Shown here piece by piece: positions 19,861-28,381 of a stretch of 64,000 bases of DNA. The notes beneath the pieces are model-generated. The model ran no database searches. It saw only the letters and a list, made by a program, of their open reading frames with translations, and was not told where the DNA came from. The stretch's first letter is position 1. Each line of letters begins with the position of its first letter. The stretch is from Sedimentitalea nanhaiensis DSM 24252 (GTDB lineage Bacteria > Pseudomonadota > Alphaproteobacteria > Rhodobacterales > Rhodobacteraceae). A program made the position numbers and the translations under genes. The stretch spans positions 1,326,045 to 1,390,044 of the forward strand of contig NZ_KI421509.1 of assembly GCF_000473225.1 (NCBI RefSeq), written 5' to 3'.

Positions 19861-20405
19861 TCACTTCTCCATTTTTAAATTGGTAGGATCCGTCGCCTCG
19901 CCGCGTTCCAAAACACGAAACACGAGCCAGCCCCTTAATGCGGCACCGTATGTACAAATTGCGTTAGCCGATACGTCGCTTGAGCCGAACTTTTCGCAGT
20001 CAGGAATGTCGAACATTTCGGCGATCGGTGCCGCCACGCCCAGTTCTTTCAATTCCGGCGTGTTGGAGGGCATGGATTGCCCCGCGCGCGCCGTCGTCAA
20101 ACCGCTCGGCCCCTCTGAAACCGAGGTTTGCATCCAGTCTGTGGCCGCGACCAAACAGCTTTCAGTCTGCTCTGGCCCATTTGCCAAGCCACAAAACCGC
20201 ACAGCGTTGGAAATGCATAATGCGTCCATTACGATCACCGCCTCCACGTTGGCACCAAAGACGTACAGCTGTCCAAATAGTCTCTGACATTGTAGATTCT
20301 ATCGTCAGCAAGTCCGGCGGAGGCGTTGATGATCAACGCGCACAGACCGACAGCACGCAATGCACCGCCGCGCCGGTCGCGCCAAATACCGTGGGACAGA
20401 ATCAC
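19861..20405 (-). pseudogene. small exported cysteine-rich protein, probably split by a frameshift
   Basis: Two overlapping minus-strand frames fill the gap between the isovaleryl-CoA dehydrogenase and carboxylase genes. Frame 1 starts with a GTG overlapping the upstream stop (20405), encodes a signal-peptide-like RAVGLCALIINASA followed by GLADDRIYNVRDYLDSC, and stops at 20235. Frame 2 (about 20247-19861) continues with DALCISNAVRFCGLANG and several more cysteines. Adding one base to the three-base A run at 20257-20259 would join them into one exported protein of about 180 residues with paired cysteines. No family is recognised. It could be a real frameshift, a sequencing error, or two chance frames. 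Confidence 0.4.
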
Positions 20406-21565
20406 CCCATGGTCCCGAGCATCTCGCGCCCCACCAGCATCCGCCGGATCTCGCTGGTTCCAGCGCCGATCTCCATCAGCTTGGCATCGCGGAATATGCG
20501 TCCGACCGCGTTGTCGCTCAGATAACCCGCACCGCCCATCGCCTGCACCGCCTGATGTGCCTGCACCATGGCCTGTTCACTGGCATAAAGACAACAGGCC
20601 GCCGCGTCCTGGCGGGTCACGTCGCCCCGGTCACAGGCCTTGGCCACTTCATAGATATAGGCCCGAGCGCTGTTCATCGCCGTGTACATGTCGGCCATCT
20701 TGCCCTGCATCAGCTGAAAACTGCCAATGGGTTTTCCGAATTGCTTGCGCTCGGCCATATACGGCATGATTTCGTCCAGGCAGGCCGCCATGATACCGGT
20801 GCCGATCCCGGCCAGCACCACCCGTTCGTAATCCAGTCCCGACATCAGAACGCGCACGCCCCGGCCCTCTTCGCCCAGCACGTTTTCAAACGGAACCTCG
20901 CAATCCTCAAAGATCAGCTCGGCGGTGTTTGACCCGCGCATACCCAGCTTGTCGAAATGCGGGCCGGTGGAAAATCCCTTGAAACTCTTTTCAATCAGAA
21001 AGGCCGTGATGCCCTTGCTGCCCGCCTCGGGGTCGGTCTTGGCATAGACCACCAACGTGTCAGCATCCGGTCCGTTGGTAATCCAGTACTTGTTGCCGTT
21101 CAGCCGAAAGTGGTCGTTGCGCTTTTCCGCGCGCAGTTTCATGTTGACCACGTCTGACCCGGCTCCGGCTTCGGACATGGCGAGGGCGCCCACATTCTTG
21201 CCCGAAACCAGCCCCGGCAGGTATTTGCGCCTCTGCTCATCCGTACCGTTCAGCTTGATCTGGTTCACGCACAGGTTGGAATGCGCACCATAAGACAGCG
21301 ACACACTTGCACTGGCCCGCGCAATTTCCTCGACCGCGATGACATGCGCCAGATACGACATGCCCGCCCCACCGAACTCTTCCGGCACCGTGATGCCCAG
21401 CAGGCCCAGATCGCCCATTTCGGTCCAGAGATGCGCCGGAAATTCGTTGTTGCGATCCACATCCGCCGCAATCGGTTTGACCCGCTCCTGCGCCCAACGA
21501 TGCACCATTTCGCGCAGCGCATTTACATCTTCGCCCAGATCAAACTGCATTGTGGCATTGAACAT
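20402..21565 (-). CDS. liuA: isovaleryl-CoA dehydrogenase
   Basis: FAD enzyme that oxidises isovaleryl-CoA to 3-methylcrotonyl-CoA, the first dedicated step of the operon's leucine pathway. The 387-residue length is typical. Visible motifs are GAHSNLCVNQI, MSEAGAGSDVVNM with the FAD contacts, KYWITNGPDADTLVVYAKT, and SGLDYERVVLAG, whose glutamate corresponds to the catalytic base placed there in isovaleryl-CoA dehydrogenases. The ATG at 21565 follows a strong GGAGGAGA site. A TetR-type palindrome lies about 18 bases upstream. Confidence 0.96.
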   Translation of the reverse strand: MFNATMQFDLGEDVNALREMVHRWAQERVKPIAADVDRNNEFPAHLWTEMGDLGLLGITVPEEFGGAGMSYLAHVIAVEEIARASASVSLSYGAHSNLCVNQIKLNGTDEQRRKYLPGLVSGKNVGALAMSEAGAGSDVVNMKLRAEKRNDHFRLNGNKYWITNGPDADTLVVYAKTDPEAGSKGITAFLIEKSFKGFSTGPHFDKLGMRGSNTAELIFEDCEVPFENVLGEEGRGVRVLMSGLDYERVVLAGIGTGIMAACLDEIMPYMAERKQFGKPIGSFQLMQGKMADMYTAMNSARAYIYEVAKACDRGDVTRQDAAACCLYASEQAMVQAHQAVQAMGGAGYLSDNAVGRIFRDAKLMEIGAGTSEIRRMLVGREMLGTMG

Positions 21566-21582
21566 CGCCGGTCTCCTCCAGA

Positions 21583-21604
21583 TTAATGAACGGTCGTTCA
21601 ATAA
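21583..21604. promoter_or_regulatory. TetR-type operator in front of the leucine-degradation operon
   Basis: Near-perfect 22-bp palindrome: the arms TTAATGAACG and CGTTCAATAA pair with one mismatch around GT. Its core TGAACG-N2-CGTTCA is typical of sites bound by TetR-family repressors. It starts 18 bases upstream of the first gene of the operon, so it probably overlaps the promoter or 5' leader. The regulator is not encoded nearby in this window. Confidence 0.65.
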
Positions 21605-21713
21605 ACTCTTAACAGCGGTTTCCGAGTCGGTCAATCGTCATCATGCTCACCCCCGATTGCGGCGGCGCGGACAAAAAATGATGGAATGCGCACCGCAGGT
21701 GCGCGCCTTTGGG

Positions 21714-22907
21714 TCACACCGCCTGATGGACCGCCCCGACCTCGGCGCGGATGATGCGTGCAATCAGCGCGCAATCCCGTGGCGAAAACGTCAGAGGAAC
21801 CCGCATATCGACGATACTGGCCAGAATGCGGTCGGTTTGCGGCATCGCCGGCGCATCGGCATAGCGCCAGCTGTCATAGCGCGACGTGAAACCGACCGGC
21901 TCGACCCCTCCGAACCACTTCAATTCAACTCCGCGCGCCGCGCATCGGCGCAACACCTCGCCCACCGCAGCGGCCTCCCAATCCAGCAACAGGAACTGGA
22001 TCGACGAGCCCACGAAGGCTTCGTTTTCCGGACGCTCGATCACCGACAACCCCGGCGTGCCGCGCAGGCCGCGCTCAAGCGCGCCGTAACGTTCGTTCCA
22101 GCGTTCCACCTGCCGAGGAAGAGCCGCCAGTTGCGGACGCAGGATCGCTGCGCGCAAATTATCCATCCGCCCCGATATGTTCGGCGTGTCGTATTTCACC
22201 CGCTCGAAAACCTCGGCCTCCGGCGCGGCGATGTGGCGTTCATACAGCATATAGCTTCCCGACAGCATGACCGCCCGCGCCGCGACCACGGCATCGTCGG
22301 TGATCAGCAATCCGCCTTCGCCGGAATTGACATGCTTGTAAGTCTGGCAGGAATAACAGCCGACCACCCCATGCCGCCCCGAGGCCACGTTACCCCAATG
22401 GGCACCCATCGTATGGGCGCAATCCTCGATCACCCGTACCCCGGCGGCATTGCAGATCGCCATCAGCCGGTCCATGTCGCAAATATGCCCGCGCATGTGG
22501 CTAAGCAACAGAACGTCTGCGTCTCCCGCTTGCCGGGCAAGATCGTCCAGATCGATGGTCAGCGCCTCTGTCACACCGACAAACACAGGCAGCGCGCCCA
22601 CCGCGGCAATGGCCCCCGGCACCGGCGCCAGTGTAAAGGCATTGGTCAGCACCCGATCGCCGGGCACCACCCCCACCGCGCGCAGGGCCGTCGCCATCGC
22701 ATAGCCGCCCGAGGCCACCGCGAGGCAATACCGGGCTCCCGTAAACGCCGCGAACTCCTGCTCCAGCAGCGCCGTCTCGCCGATTTCTTCGCCCGCCAGA
22801 TTATACCGGTGCAACCGGCCATGGCGCAGCACCCGCACCGCCGCCTCGATCCCCGCCTCGGGGATCGGTTCTTGCTGGGTGAAACTGCCGGTGAATCTTT
22901 CTTGCAT
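21714..22907 (-). CDS. DegT/DnrJ/EryC1/StrS-family aminotransferase
   Basis: PLP enzyme of 397 residues of the sugar-aminotransferase family. The lysine that binds PLP lies in YSCQTYKHVNSGEGG, close to residue 195, and the aspartate/histidine motif VIEDCAHTMGAHW is present. Such enzymes make amino sugars on nucleotide sugars for lipopolysaccharide or secondary products, but here no other sugar-biosynthesis genes flank it, so the substrate cannot be inferred. The family includes non-sugar members too. Its neighbours are unrelated in function. Confidence 0.88.
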   Translation of the reverse strand: MQERFTGSFTQQEPIPEAGIEAAVRVLRHGRLHRYNLAGEEIGETALLEQEFAAFTGARYCLAVASGGYAMATALRAVGVVPGDRVLTNAFTLAPVPGAIAAVGALPVFVGVTEALTIDLDDLARQAGDADVLLLSHMRGHICDMDRLMAICNAAGVRVIEDCAHTMGAHWGNVASGRHGVVGCYSCQTYKHVNSGEGGLLITDDAVVAARAVMLSGSYMLYERHIAAPEAEVFERVKYDTPNISGRMDNLRAAILRPQLAALPRQVERWNERYGALERGLRGTPGLSVIERPENEAFVGSSIQFLLLDWEAAAVGEVLRRCAARGVELKWFGGVEPVGFTSRYDSWRYADAPAMPQTDRILASIVDMRVPLTFSPRDCALIARIIRAEVGAVHQAV

Positions 22908-22956
22908 GCCCTTTTGTGCTGTGCTCCCGGGCGACGGTCAAGCCCGCCCCCTGGCG

Positions 22957-23619
22957 TCAACCGATCAGTTCGGAAACAATCGCGGGCAAATCGTCAAAAT
23001 GATGCAACAACGCCTCGGGCTTGAGCGCCGCCATATCCGCGCCCGACGGGCCGAACGTGACCAGAACCGAGGGCACCCCGGCGGCTGCCGCAGTGTTGCG
23101 GTCCGTGTCGGAATCCCCGATCAAAACACAGTGCGCGGGATCGCCCCCGGCGCGGCGCGCCGCTTCGCGCAGCGGCTCCGGATCGGGCTTGCGCACCGGC
23201 AACGTATCTGCCCCCACCATCGAGGCAAACTGCTCGCGCACCCCCAACCGCGTCAGCAGCAATTCCGCCAGCGCCTCGGGCTTGTTGGTACAGATACCGA
23301 CGCCATACCCGGCGTCCCGCAGCGCCCGCACCGCTTGCATCGCCCCCGGATACAGCACCGTATGGACGTCGATGGCACCGGCATAGGCCTCCAGCAGGAC
23401 CGGATAATACCGCTCGACCACGTCCGCATCAAAGCGCGCATGCCGCTCAAGCCCACGCCGCAGCATCGTCTTGCCACCGCGCAGCGCAATCCCCGCATCC
23501 GACTGCGGCACCAGCACATCGCCCAGGCCCATCTGGCGAAAACAGGTATTGGCCGCTGCGATCAAATCGCCGGATGTATCCGCCAACGTGCCGTCCAGAT
23601 CAAAAATCACCGTGCGCAT
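22957..23619 (-). CDS. gph: phosphoglycolate phosphatase (HAD superfamily)
   Basis: 220-residue HAD hydrolase. The nucleophile motif FDLDGTLADTSGDL at the N-terminus, the second motif ICTNKPEALAE and the third GDSDTDRNTAAAAGVPSVLVTFG are all present. The ATG at 23619 starts MRTVIFDL; an open frame further upstream has no HAD features. Phosphoglycolate phosphatase is the most likely role from the TSGDL motif and length; closely related phosphatases cannot be excluded. The divergent glmU gene begins 128 bases away. Confidence 0.88.
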   Translation of the reverse strand: MRTVIFDLDGTLADTSGDLIAAANTCFRQMGLGDVLVPQSDAGIALRGGKTMLRRGLERHARFDADVVERYYPVLLEAYAGAIDVHTVLYPGAMQAVRALRDAGYGVGICTNKPEALAELLLTRLGVREQFASMVGADTLPVRKPDPEPLREAARRAGGDPAHCVLIGDSDTDRNTAAAAGVPSVLVTFGPSGADMAALKPEALLHHFDDLPAIVSELIG

Positions 23620-23746
23620 GTCACCCTTTCCAGCGGCGCTCTGCCCGCCCATGTTGCAACCCGCAACCTTGTTTGATCGCCGCAACGCTTGCCATGCGGC
23701 CCCCAGCGGATAAAACGGGCGCAGTGAAAACACAAAGAGAAATCAT

Positions 23747-25102
23747 ATGAGTATTGCACTGGTCATCCTGGCGGCTGGCAAAGGCACCCGAATGGAGTCG
23801 GACCTGCCCAAGGTATTGCACCCGATCGCGCAGGTGCCGATGCTGGTGCATGCGATGCGCGGCGGAGCGGCGCTTGACCCCGAACGGGTGGTGATCGTGG
23901 CCGGGCACGGCGCCGATGCCGTGACTGACGTGGCACTTGCCCAAGACGATACCGCCCGGATCGTGCTGCAGACCGAACAGCTGGGCACGGCCCATGCGGT
24001 CGCCCAGGCGCGCGCGGCGCTCAAGGGGTTTTCCGGCGACGTTGTGGTATTGTACGGCGACACACCGTTCATCCAACCCGAAACGCTGGAGAAAATGATC
24101 GGCGCACGCCGTCAGCATGATCTGGTGATCCTGGGGTTCGAGGCTGCCGATCCGGGCCGGTACGGGCGGCTGATGATGGCGGGCGAAACGCTGGAACGCA
24201 TCGTCGAATTCAAGGACGCGAGCGAGACCGAACGCGCCATCACCCTGTGCAACAGCGGTCTGCTCGCCTGCGATGCCGCCACCTTGTTCGACTTGATCGC
24301 CGCGGTGGGAAATGACAACGCGGCGGGCGAGTTCTATCTCACCGACATCGTTGCGCTGGCCCGCGCACGGGGGCTGTCCGCCACCGCCGTGACCTGCGAC
24401 GAAGCCGAAACCATGGGCATCAATTCGCGTGCCGAACTGGCGGCGGCGGATGGCGTGTTTCAGACCCGCGCCCGCGCCGATCTGCTGGCCAACGGCATCA
24501 CCCTGATGGCACCGGACACGGTTTATCTGGCGCTGGACACGGTGATCGGACGCGACAGCGTCATTGAGCCGAACGTGGTGTTCGGCCCCGGCGTCACCGT
24601 CGAATCCGGTGCCACCATCCGTGCGTTTTCGCATCTCGAAGGCTGCCACGTCAGCCGCGGCGCGGTGGTTGGCCCCTATGCCCGCCTGCGCCCCGGAGCC
24701 GAGTTGGCCGAACACGCCAAAGTGGGCAATTTCGTTGAAATCAAGAATACCCAGATTGCCGAAGGGGCCAAGGTCAACCACCTGTCCTATGTCGGAGACG
24801 CCAGCGTCGGGCCGCGCGCCAATATCGGCGCGGGAACCATCACCTGCAACTATGACGGGGTGATGAAACACCGCACCAGCATCGGGGCGGACGCGTTCAT
24901 CGGCTCCAACACAATGCTGGTGGCCCCGGTCACAATCGGTGCGGGCGCCATGACCGCAACCGGCTCGGTAATCACCCGCGACGTCGAAGAAGACGCGCTG
25001 GCCATGGCCCGCGCGAAACAAGAGAACAAGCCGGGCCGCGCCCGCAAGCTGTTCGACATGCTCAGGGCGAAAAAGGCCCGGCGCGACAAGGAGCCATCGT
25101 AA
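23747..25102 (+). CDS. glmU: bifunctional UDP-GlcNAc pyrophosphorylase / GlcN-1-P acetyltransferase
   Basis: Makes UDP-N-acetylglucosamine for peptidoglycan and lipopolysaccharide. The N-terminal uridylyltransferase loop LAAGKGTRMESDLPKVLHP is intact, followed by GDTPF and the linker. From about residue 250 the left-handed beta-helix hexapeptide repeats begin (for example VVFGPGVTVESGATI), ending in the acetyltransferase region NIGAGTITCNYDG. At 451 residues it is full length. The stop overlaps the glmS ATG (TAATG), so the two are translationally coupled. Confidence 0.98.
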   Translation: MSIALVILAAGKGTRMESDLPKVLHPIAQVPMLVHAMRGGAALDPERVVIVAGHGADAVTDVALAQDDTARIVLQTEQLGTAHAVAQARAALKGFSGDVVVLYGDTPFIQPETLEKMIGARRQHDLVILGFEAADPGRYGRLMMAGETLERIVEFKDASETERAITLCNSGLLACDAATLFDLIAAVGNDNAAGEFYLTDIVALARARGLSATAVTCDEAETMGINSRAELAAADGVFQTRARADLLANGITLMAPDTVYLALDTVIGRDSVIEPNVVFGPGVTVESGATIRAFSHLEGCHVSRGAVVGPYARLRPGAELAEHAKVGNFVEIKNTQIAEGAKVNHLSYVGDASVGPRANIGAGTITCNYDGVMKHRTSIGADAFIGSNTMLVAPVTIGAGAMTATGSVITRDVEEDALAMARAKQENKPGRARKLFDMLRAKKARRDKEPS

Positions 25103-26925
25103 TGTGCGGTATCGTAGGAGTCCTGGGCAGCCACGAAGTCGCCCCGATGCTGGTCGAAGCCTTGAAGCGTCTGGAATATCGCGGCTATGACAGCGCCGGG
25201 ATCGCCACGGTGAACAACGGCGCACTGGATCGCCGCCGCGCGGTCGGCAAGCTGGTCAATCTGTCTGACCTCTTGGTGCACCAGCCGCTGGCGGGCAAAT
25301 CCGGCATTGGCCACACCCGTTGGGCCACCCATGGCGCGCCCAGCGTCAACAACGCCCATCCGCACCGCGCCGACGGCGTCGCCGTTGTACATAACGGCAT
25401 CATCGAGAACTATCGCGAGCTGCGCGCCGACCTGGCCGAGCAGGGCGTCGAGTTCACCACCGATACCGACACCGAAACCGTCGCCCTGCTGACCGAACTG
25501 CACATGCGCAATGGGGCCGACCCGGTCGTAGCGGCCAACCAGACTCTGGACCGGTTGCAGGGTGCCTTTGCCCTGGCCTTTCTGTTTGACGGCCACGAGG
25601 ATCTGATCGTCGCGGCCCGCAAGGGTTCGCCGCTGGCCATCGGGCACGGTGAAGGCGAGATGTATGTAGGCAGCGACGCCATTGCGCTGGCCCCGATGAC
25701 CGACCGGATCAGCTATCTCGAAGAAGGCGACCGCGCCGTGGTCACCCGCGCCGGAGTCGACATCTTTGATGAGCAGGGCAAGCCTGTCATACGCGAGATC
25801 CGGACTATCCAGCTGGACACGGCCCGCGTCGACAAGGCCGGGCACAAGCATTTCATGGCCAAGGAAATCGCCGAACAACCCGAGGTAATCGGCGAGGCGA
25901 TCCGCCACTATCTGCCCAGCGGCGACGATGCGGTGCACCTGCCCGGCACAGACCTGGATTTCAGCAACGTGCAGCGCCTGACCATGGTGGCCTGCGGCAC
26001 CGCCTATTATGCCTGCCTGACCGCGAAATACTGGTTCGAACAGCTTGCCCGCATTCCGGTCGAGGTCGATGTCGCCAGTGAATTCCGCTATCGCGAGCCG
26101 CCGATCCCGGACGGCACGGTCGCCCTGTTCGTCAGCCAGTCTGGCGAAACCGCCGACACGCTGGCCGCGCTGCGCTATTGTTCCGGCAAGGCCGACCGCA
26201 TCGTGTCGGTGGTCAACGTCGCGGAAAGCTCGATCGCGCGCGAAAGCGACCTGGCCCTGCCGATCCATGCCGGGGTCGAGATCGGTGTCGCCTCGACCAA
26301 AGCGTTTACCTGCCAGTTGACGGTGCTGCTGATGCTGGCCCTCAAGGCGGCGACCGACCGGGGAACCCTCAGCGCCGAGACGCTGGCAGATCACGTCGCC
26401 GCCCTGCGTGGCCTGCCGTCGGTTCTGAATGTGGCGCTGGATCAGAACGACGCGATCCGGTCGGCGGCACAACGCCTGAGCGAAGCACGGGACGTGCTGT
26501 TTCTGGGCCGTGGCCTGATGTATCCTCTGGCCCTGGAAGGGGCGCTTAAGCTGAAGGAAATCAGTTACATACATGCCGAAGCCTATGCGTCCGGAGAATT
26601 GAAACACGGCCCAATTGCGCTGATTGATCAGCAGATGCCAGTGGTGGTCATGGCACCGCGCGACGCGCTGTTCGACAAGACCGTCAGCAACATGCAAGAG
26701 GTGATGGCGCGCAAGGGCAAGGTGATCCTGGTGTCCGACGAACGAGGCATCGCCGAAGCCAGCGACGGCGTTTGGTCGACAATCCGGATGCCGCGCATCC
26801 ACAATTCCCTGACCCCGATCCTGTATGCGGTGCCGGCCCAACTGCTGGCCTATCACACCGCCGTCGCCAAGGGCACCGATGTCGATCAGCCGCGCAACCT
26901 GGCGAAATCCGTGACCGTGGAGTGA
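25102..26925 (+). CDS. glmS: glutamine-fructose-6-phosphate aminotransferase (isomerising)
   Basis: Makes glucosamine-6-phosphate from fructose-6-phosphate and glutamine, the first step of the glmU pathway. Cys2 in MCGIVGVLGS is the glutaminase nucleophile. HTRWATHGAPS, two SIS sugar-isomerase domains (for example SQSGETADTLAAL and ASTKAFTCQ) and the C-terminal KSVTVE tail are intact. Length 607 residues. Note that the start codon lies on the glmU stop. Confidence 0.98.
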   Translation: MCGIVGVLGSHEVAPMLVEALKRLEYRGYDSAGIATVNNGALDRRRAVGKLVNLSDLLVHQPLAGKSGIGHTRWATHGAPSVNNAHPHRADGVAVVHNGIIENYRELRADLAEQGVEFTTDTDTETVALLTELHMRNGADPVVAANQTLDRLQGAFALAFLFDGHEDLIVAARKGSPLAIGHGEGEMYVGSDAIALAPMTDRISYLEEGDRAVVTRAGVDIFDEQGKPVIREIRTIQLDTARVDKAGHKHFMAKEIAEQPEVIGEAIRHYLPSGDDAVHLPGTDLDFSNVQRLTMVACGTAYYACLTAKYWFEQLARIPVEVDVASEFRYREPPIPDGTVALFVSQSGETADTLAALRYCSGKADRIVSVVNVAESSIARESDLALPIHAGVEIGVASTKAFTCQLTVLLMLALKAATDRGTLSAETLADHVAALRGLPSVLNVALDQNDAIRSAAQRLSEARDVLFLGRGLMYPLALEGALKLKEISYIHAEAYASGELKHGPIALIDQQMPVVVMAPRDALFDKTVSNMQEVMARKGKVILVSDERGIAEASDGVWSTIRMPRIHNSLTPILYAVPAQLLAYHTAVAKGTDVDQPRNLAKSVTVE

Positions 26926-26928
26926 ACG

Positions 26929-27475
26929 ATGGCCAGGCAATTTCCGCAGTTGGACGCTGCCCATCAGCGATTTATCAGCAAACAGCACATTTTCTTCACC
27001 GCCACCGCAGCGGCGGATGGCCGGGTGAATGTTTCGCCCAAAGGCATGGATTCGCTTCGGATTCTCGGTCCGAATCAAAATTGCATGGATGAATCTCACA
27101 GGCAGCGGCAATGAAACCGCCGGGCATCTTCTGGAACAGCCGCGCGTCACGTTGATGTGGTGTTCCTTCACCAAACGCCCGATGATCCTGCGCGCCTATG
27201 GCCAAGCCCGGACGATCCATACGGGCGACGATGACTGGACCGATTTGGCCGCCCTCTTCCCGCCGCATCGCGGTGCGCGGCAGATCTTCGATCTGTCCGT
27301 CGATATGGTCCAGACCTCTTGCGGCTATGCGGTGCCCTTCATGAAGTACGGCGGCGAGCGTGACACGCTGGAACACTGGACCGCCGATCGGTCCGACACC
27401 GATATCCGTACCTATTGGCGCGACCGCAACGCCCGGACCATTGACGGCAAACCGACCGGCGTACCCGTCTCATGA
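26929..27475 (+). pseudogene. pyridoxamine 5'-phosphate oxidase family protein, frameshifted
   Basis: The first frame encodes MARQFPQLDAAHQRFISKQH and then NVSPKGMDSLRILGPNQN, a normal start for the FMN-binding split-barrel family, but stops at 27114. The continuing homology (WMNLTGSGNETAGHLLEQ, then RGARQIFDLSVDMVQTSCG) is in the +1 shifted frame ending at 27475. Removing one A from the AAAA run at 27077-27080 restores a continuous frame of about 181 residues. Either the gene is inactive or the run carries a sequencing error. It starts 3 bases after glmS and overlaps the next gene by 4 bases. Confidence 0.85.
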
Positions 27476-28149
27476 TCGCGCCATATCTGGCCCAGATCCA
27501 GGCCCATGCCGACCCCGAGCGCGCACGCGGCATGGCCGCATACCACAAGGTCGACCGCCCATATGTCGGCGTCTCCAACCCGGTCATCGACACTCTGACC
27601 CGCGGCTGGCGGCAGACATTGGACGTGCCGCAGCGGGTCGAGCTGGCCGACGGCCTGTGGCACACCAATATCTACGAGGCGCGACTGGCGGCCACCAAAC
27701 TGCTGACCCAGGCCCGCATCCGCCCGGACGACGCGGTCTGGGCGCTGATCCAGAGCTGGGTGCCCGATTTCGACAGTTGGGCGTTGGCCGATCATGCTTG
27801 TATGGCCGGTCAGAAACGCCTTTTGGCCAACCCGGCCCGTCTGGACGATGTCGAACCCTGGACCCGCTCCGAGCACATGTGGAGCCGCCGCGCCGCGCTG
27901 GTCATCACCCTGCCGTGGACCAAGCAGAATCACCCCAAACCCGAAGATCTCGCCCGCCGTGACCGCATCCTGGGCTGGGCCGCCGGCTATGTGCCCGACC
28001 GCGATTGGTTCATCCAAAAGGCCATTGCCTGGTGGTTGCGCGATCTGTCCAAACACGATCCCGCGCGCGTGACGGGCTTTCTCGACGCGCACGGCGCCGA
28101 CATGAAACCCTTTGCCCGCAAGGAAGCAGGCAAATACCTCGACCGATAG
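27472..28149 (+). CDS. DNA alkylation repair (AlkD-like) protein
   Basis: 225-residue protein of the HEAT-like-repeat DNA glycosylase family. Key features are the N-terminal MAAYHKVDRPYVGVSNPVID, repeated tryptophan-rich helices (NIYEARLAATKLL, WVPDFDSWALADHAC, WSRRAALVITLPW) and the C-terminal DRDWFIQKAIAWWLRDLSK region, which in AlkD forms the DNA-binding cleft. It overlaps the frameshifted gene upstream by 4 bases, so its translation may depend on that gene. Confidence 0.85.
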   Translation: MIAPYLAQIQAHADPERARGMAAYHKVDRPYVGVSNPVIDTLTRGWRQTLDVPQRVELADGLWHTNIYEARLAATKLLTQARIRPDDAVWALIQSWVPDFDSWALADHACMAGQKRLLANPARLDDVEPWTRSEHMWSRRAALVITLPWTKQNHPKPEDLARRDRILGWAAGYVPDRDWFIQKAIAWWLRDLSKHDPARVTGFLDAHGADMKPFARKEAGKYLDR

Positions 28150-28381
28150 AGTCGGACGCGCTTTGATTGGCCCGAAGGATCAATATTAACTACAATTTAA
28201 TTTGCACTTGTTGCGAATGCATAGTTTGCGTATACTTCCTTAGGTATAGTAATTCTGTTGCGAGTATTTTGCCGTGGGTATTATGGCGCATCAATGAAAT
28301 CTCAGAAGTTGACGTAACGTGGCTGCGAGGGTCGCGTAGCGGTTTTTCTGCCTCGCTTTGTCTTCTTGAAAGGAGTAACGA
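28150..28381. promoter_or_regulatory. AT-rich leader in front of the VPxPA-CTERM gene
   Basis: This 232-base gap is markedly AT-rich compared with its surroundings, especially 28180-28270. A TATACT box at 28231-28236 with TTGTTG 17 bases upstream (28208-28213) is a possible promoter for the gene that follows. AAGGAG appears about 9 bases before the ATG at 28382. No open frame is convincing here. Confidence 0.4.

Noticed and set aside
19980-20525. A 181-codon plus-strand frame between the leucine genes
   Set aside because: Overlaps the end of liuA and the small minus-strand protein on the other strand; rich in Arg, Ser and Pro, with no signal or motif.
24850-27174. A 774-codon open frame on the minus strand
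   Set aside because: Antisense to glmU and glmS, which are unmistakable; no motifs of its own.
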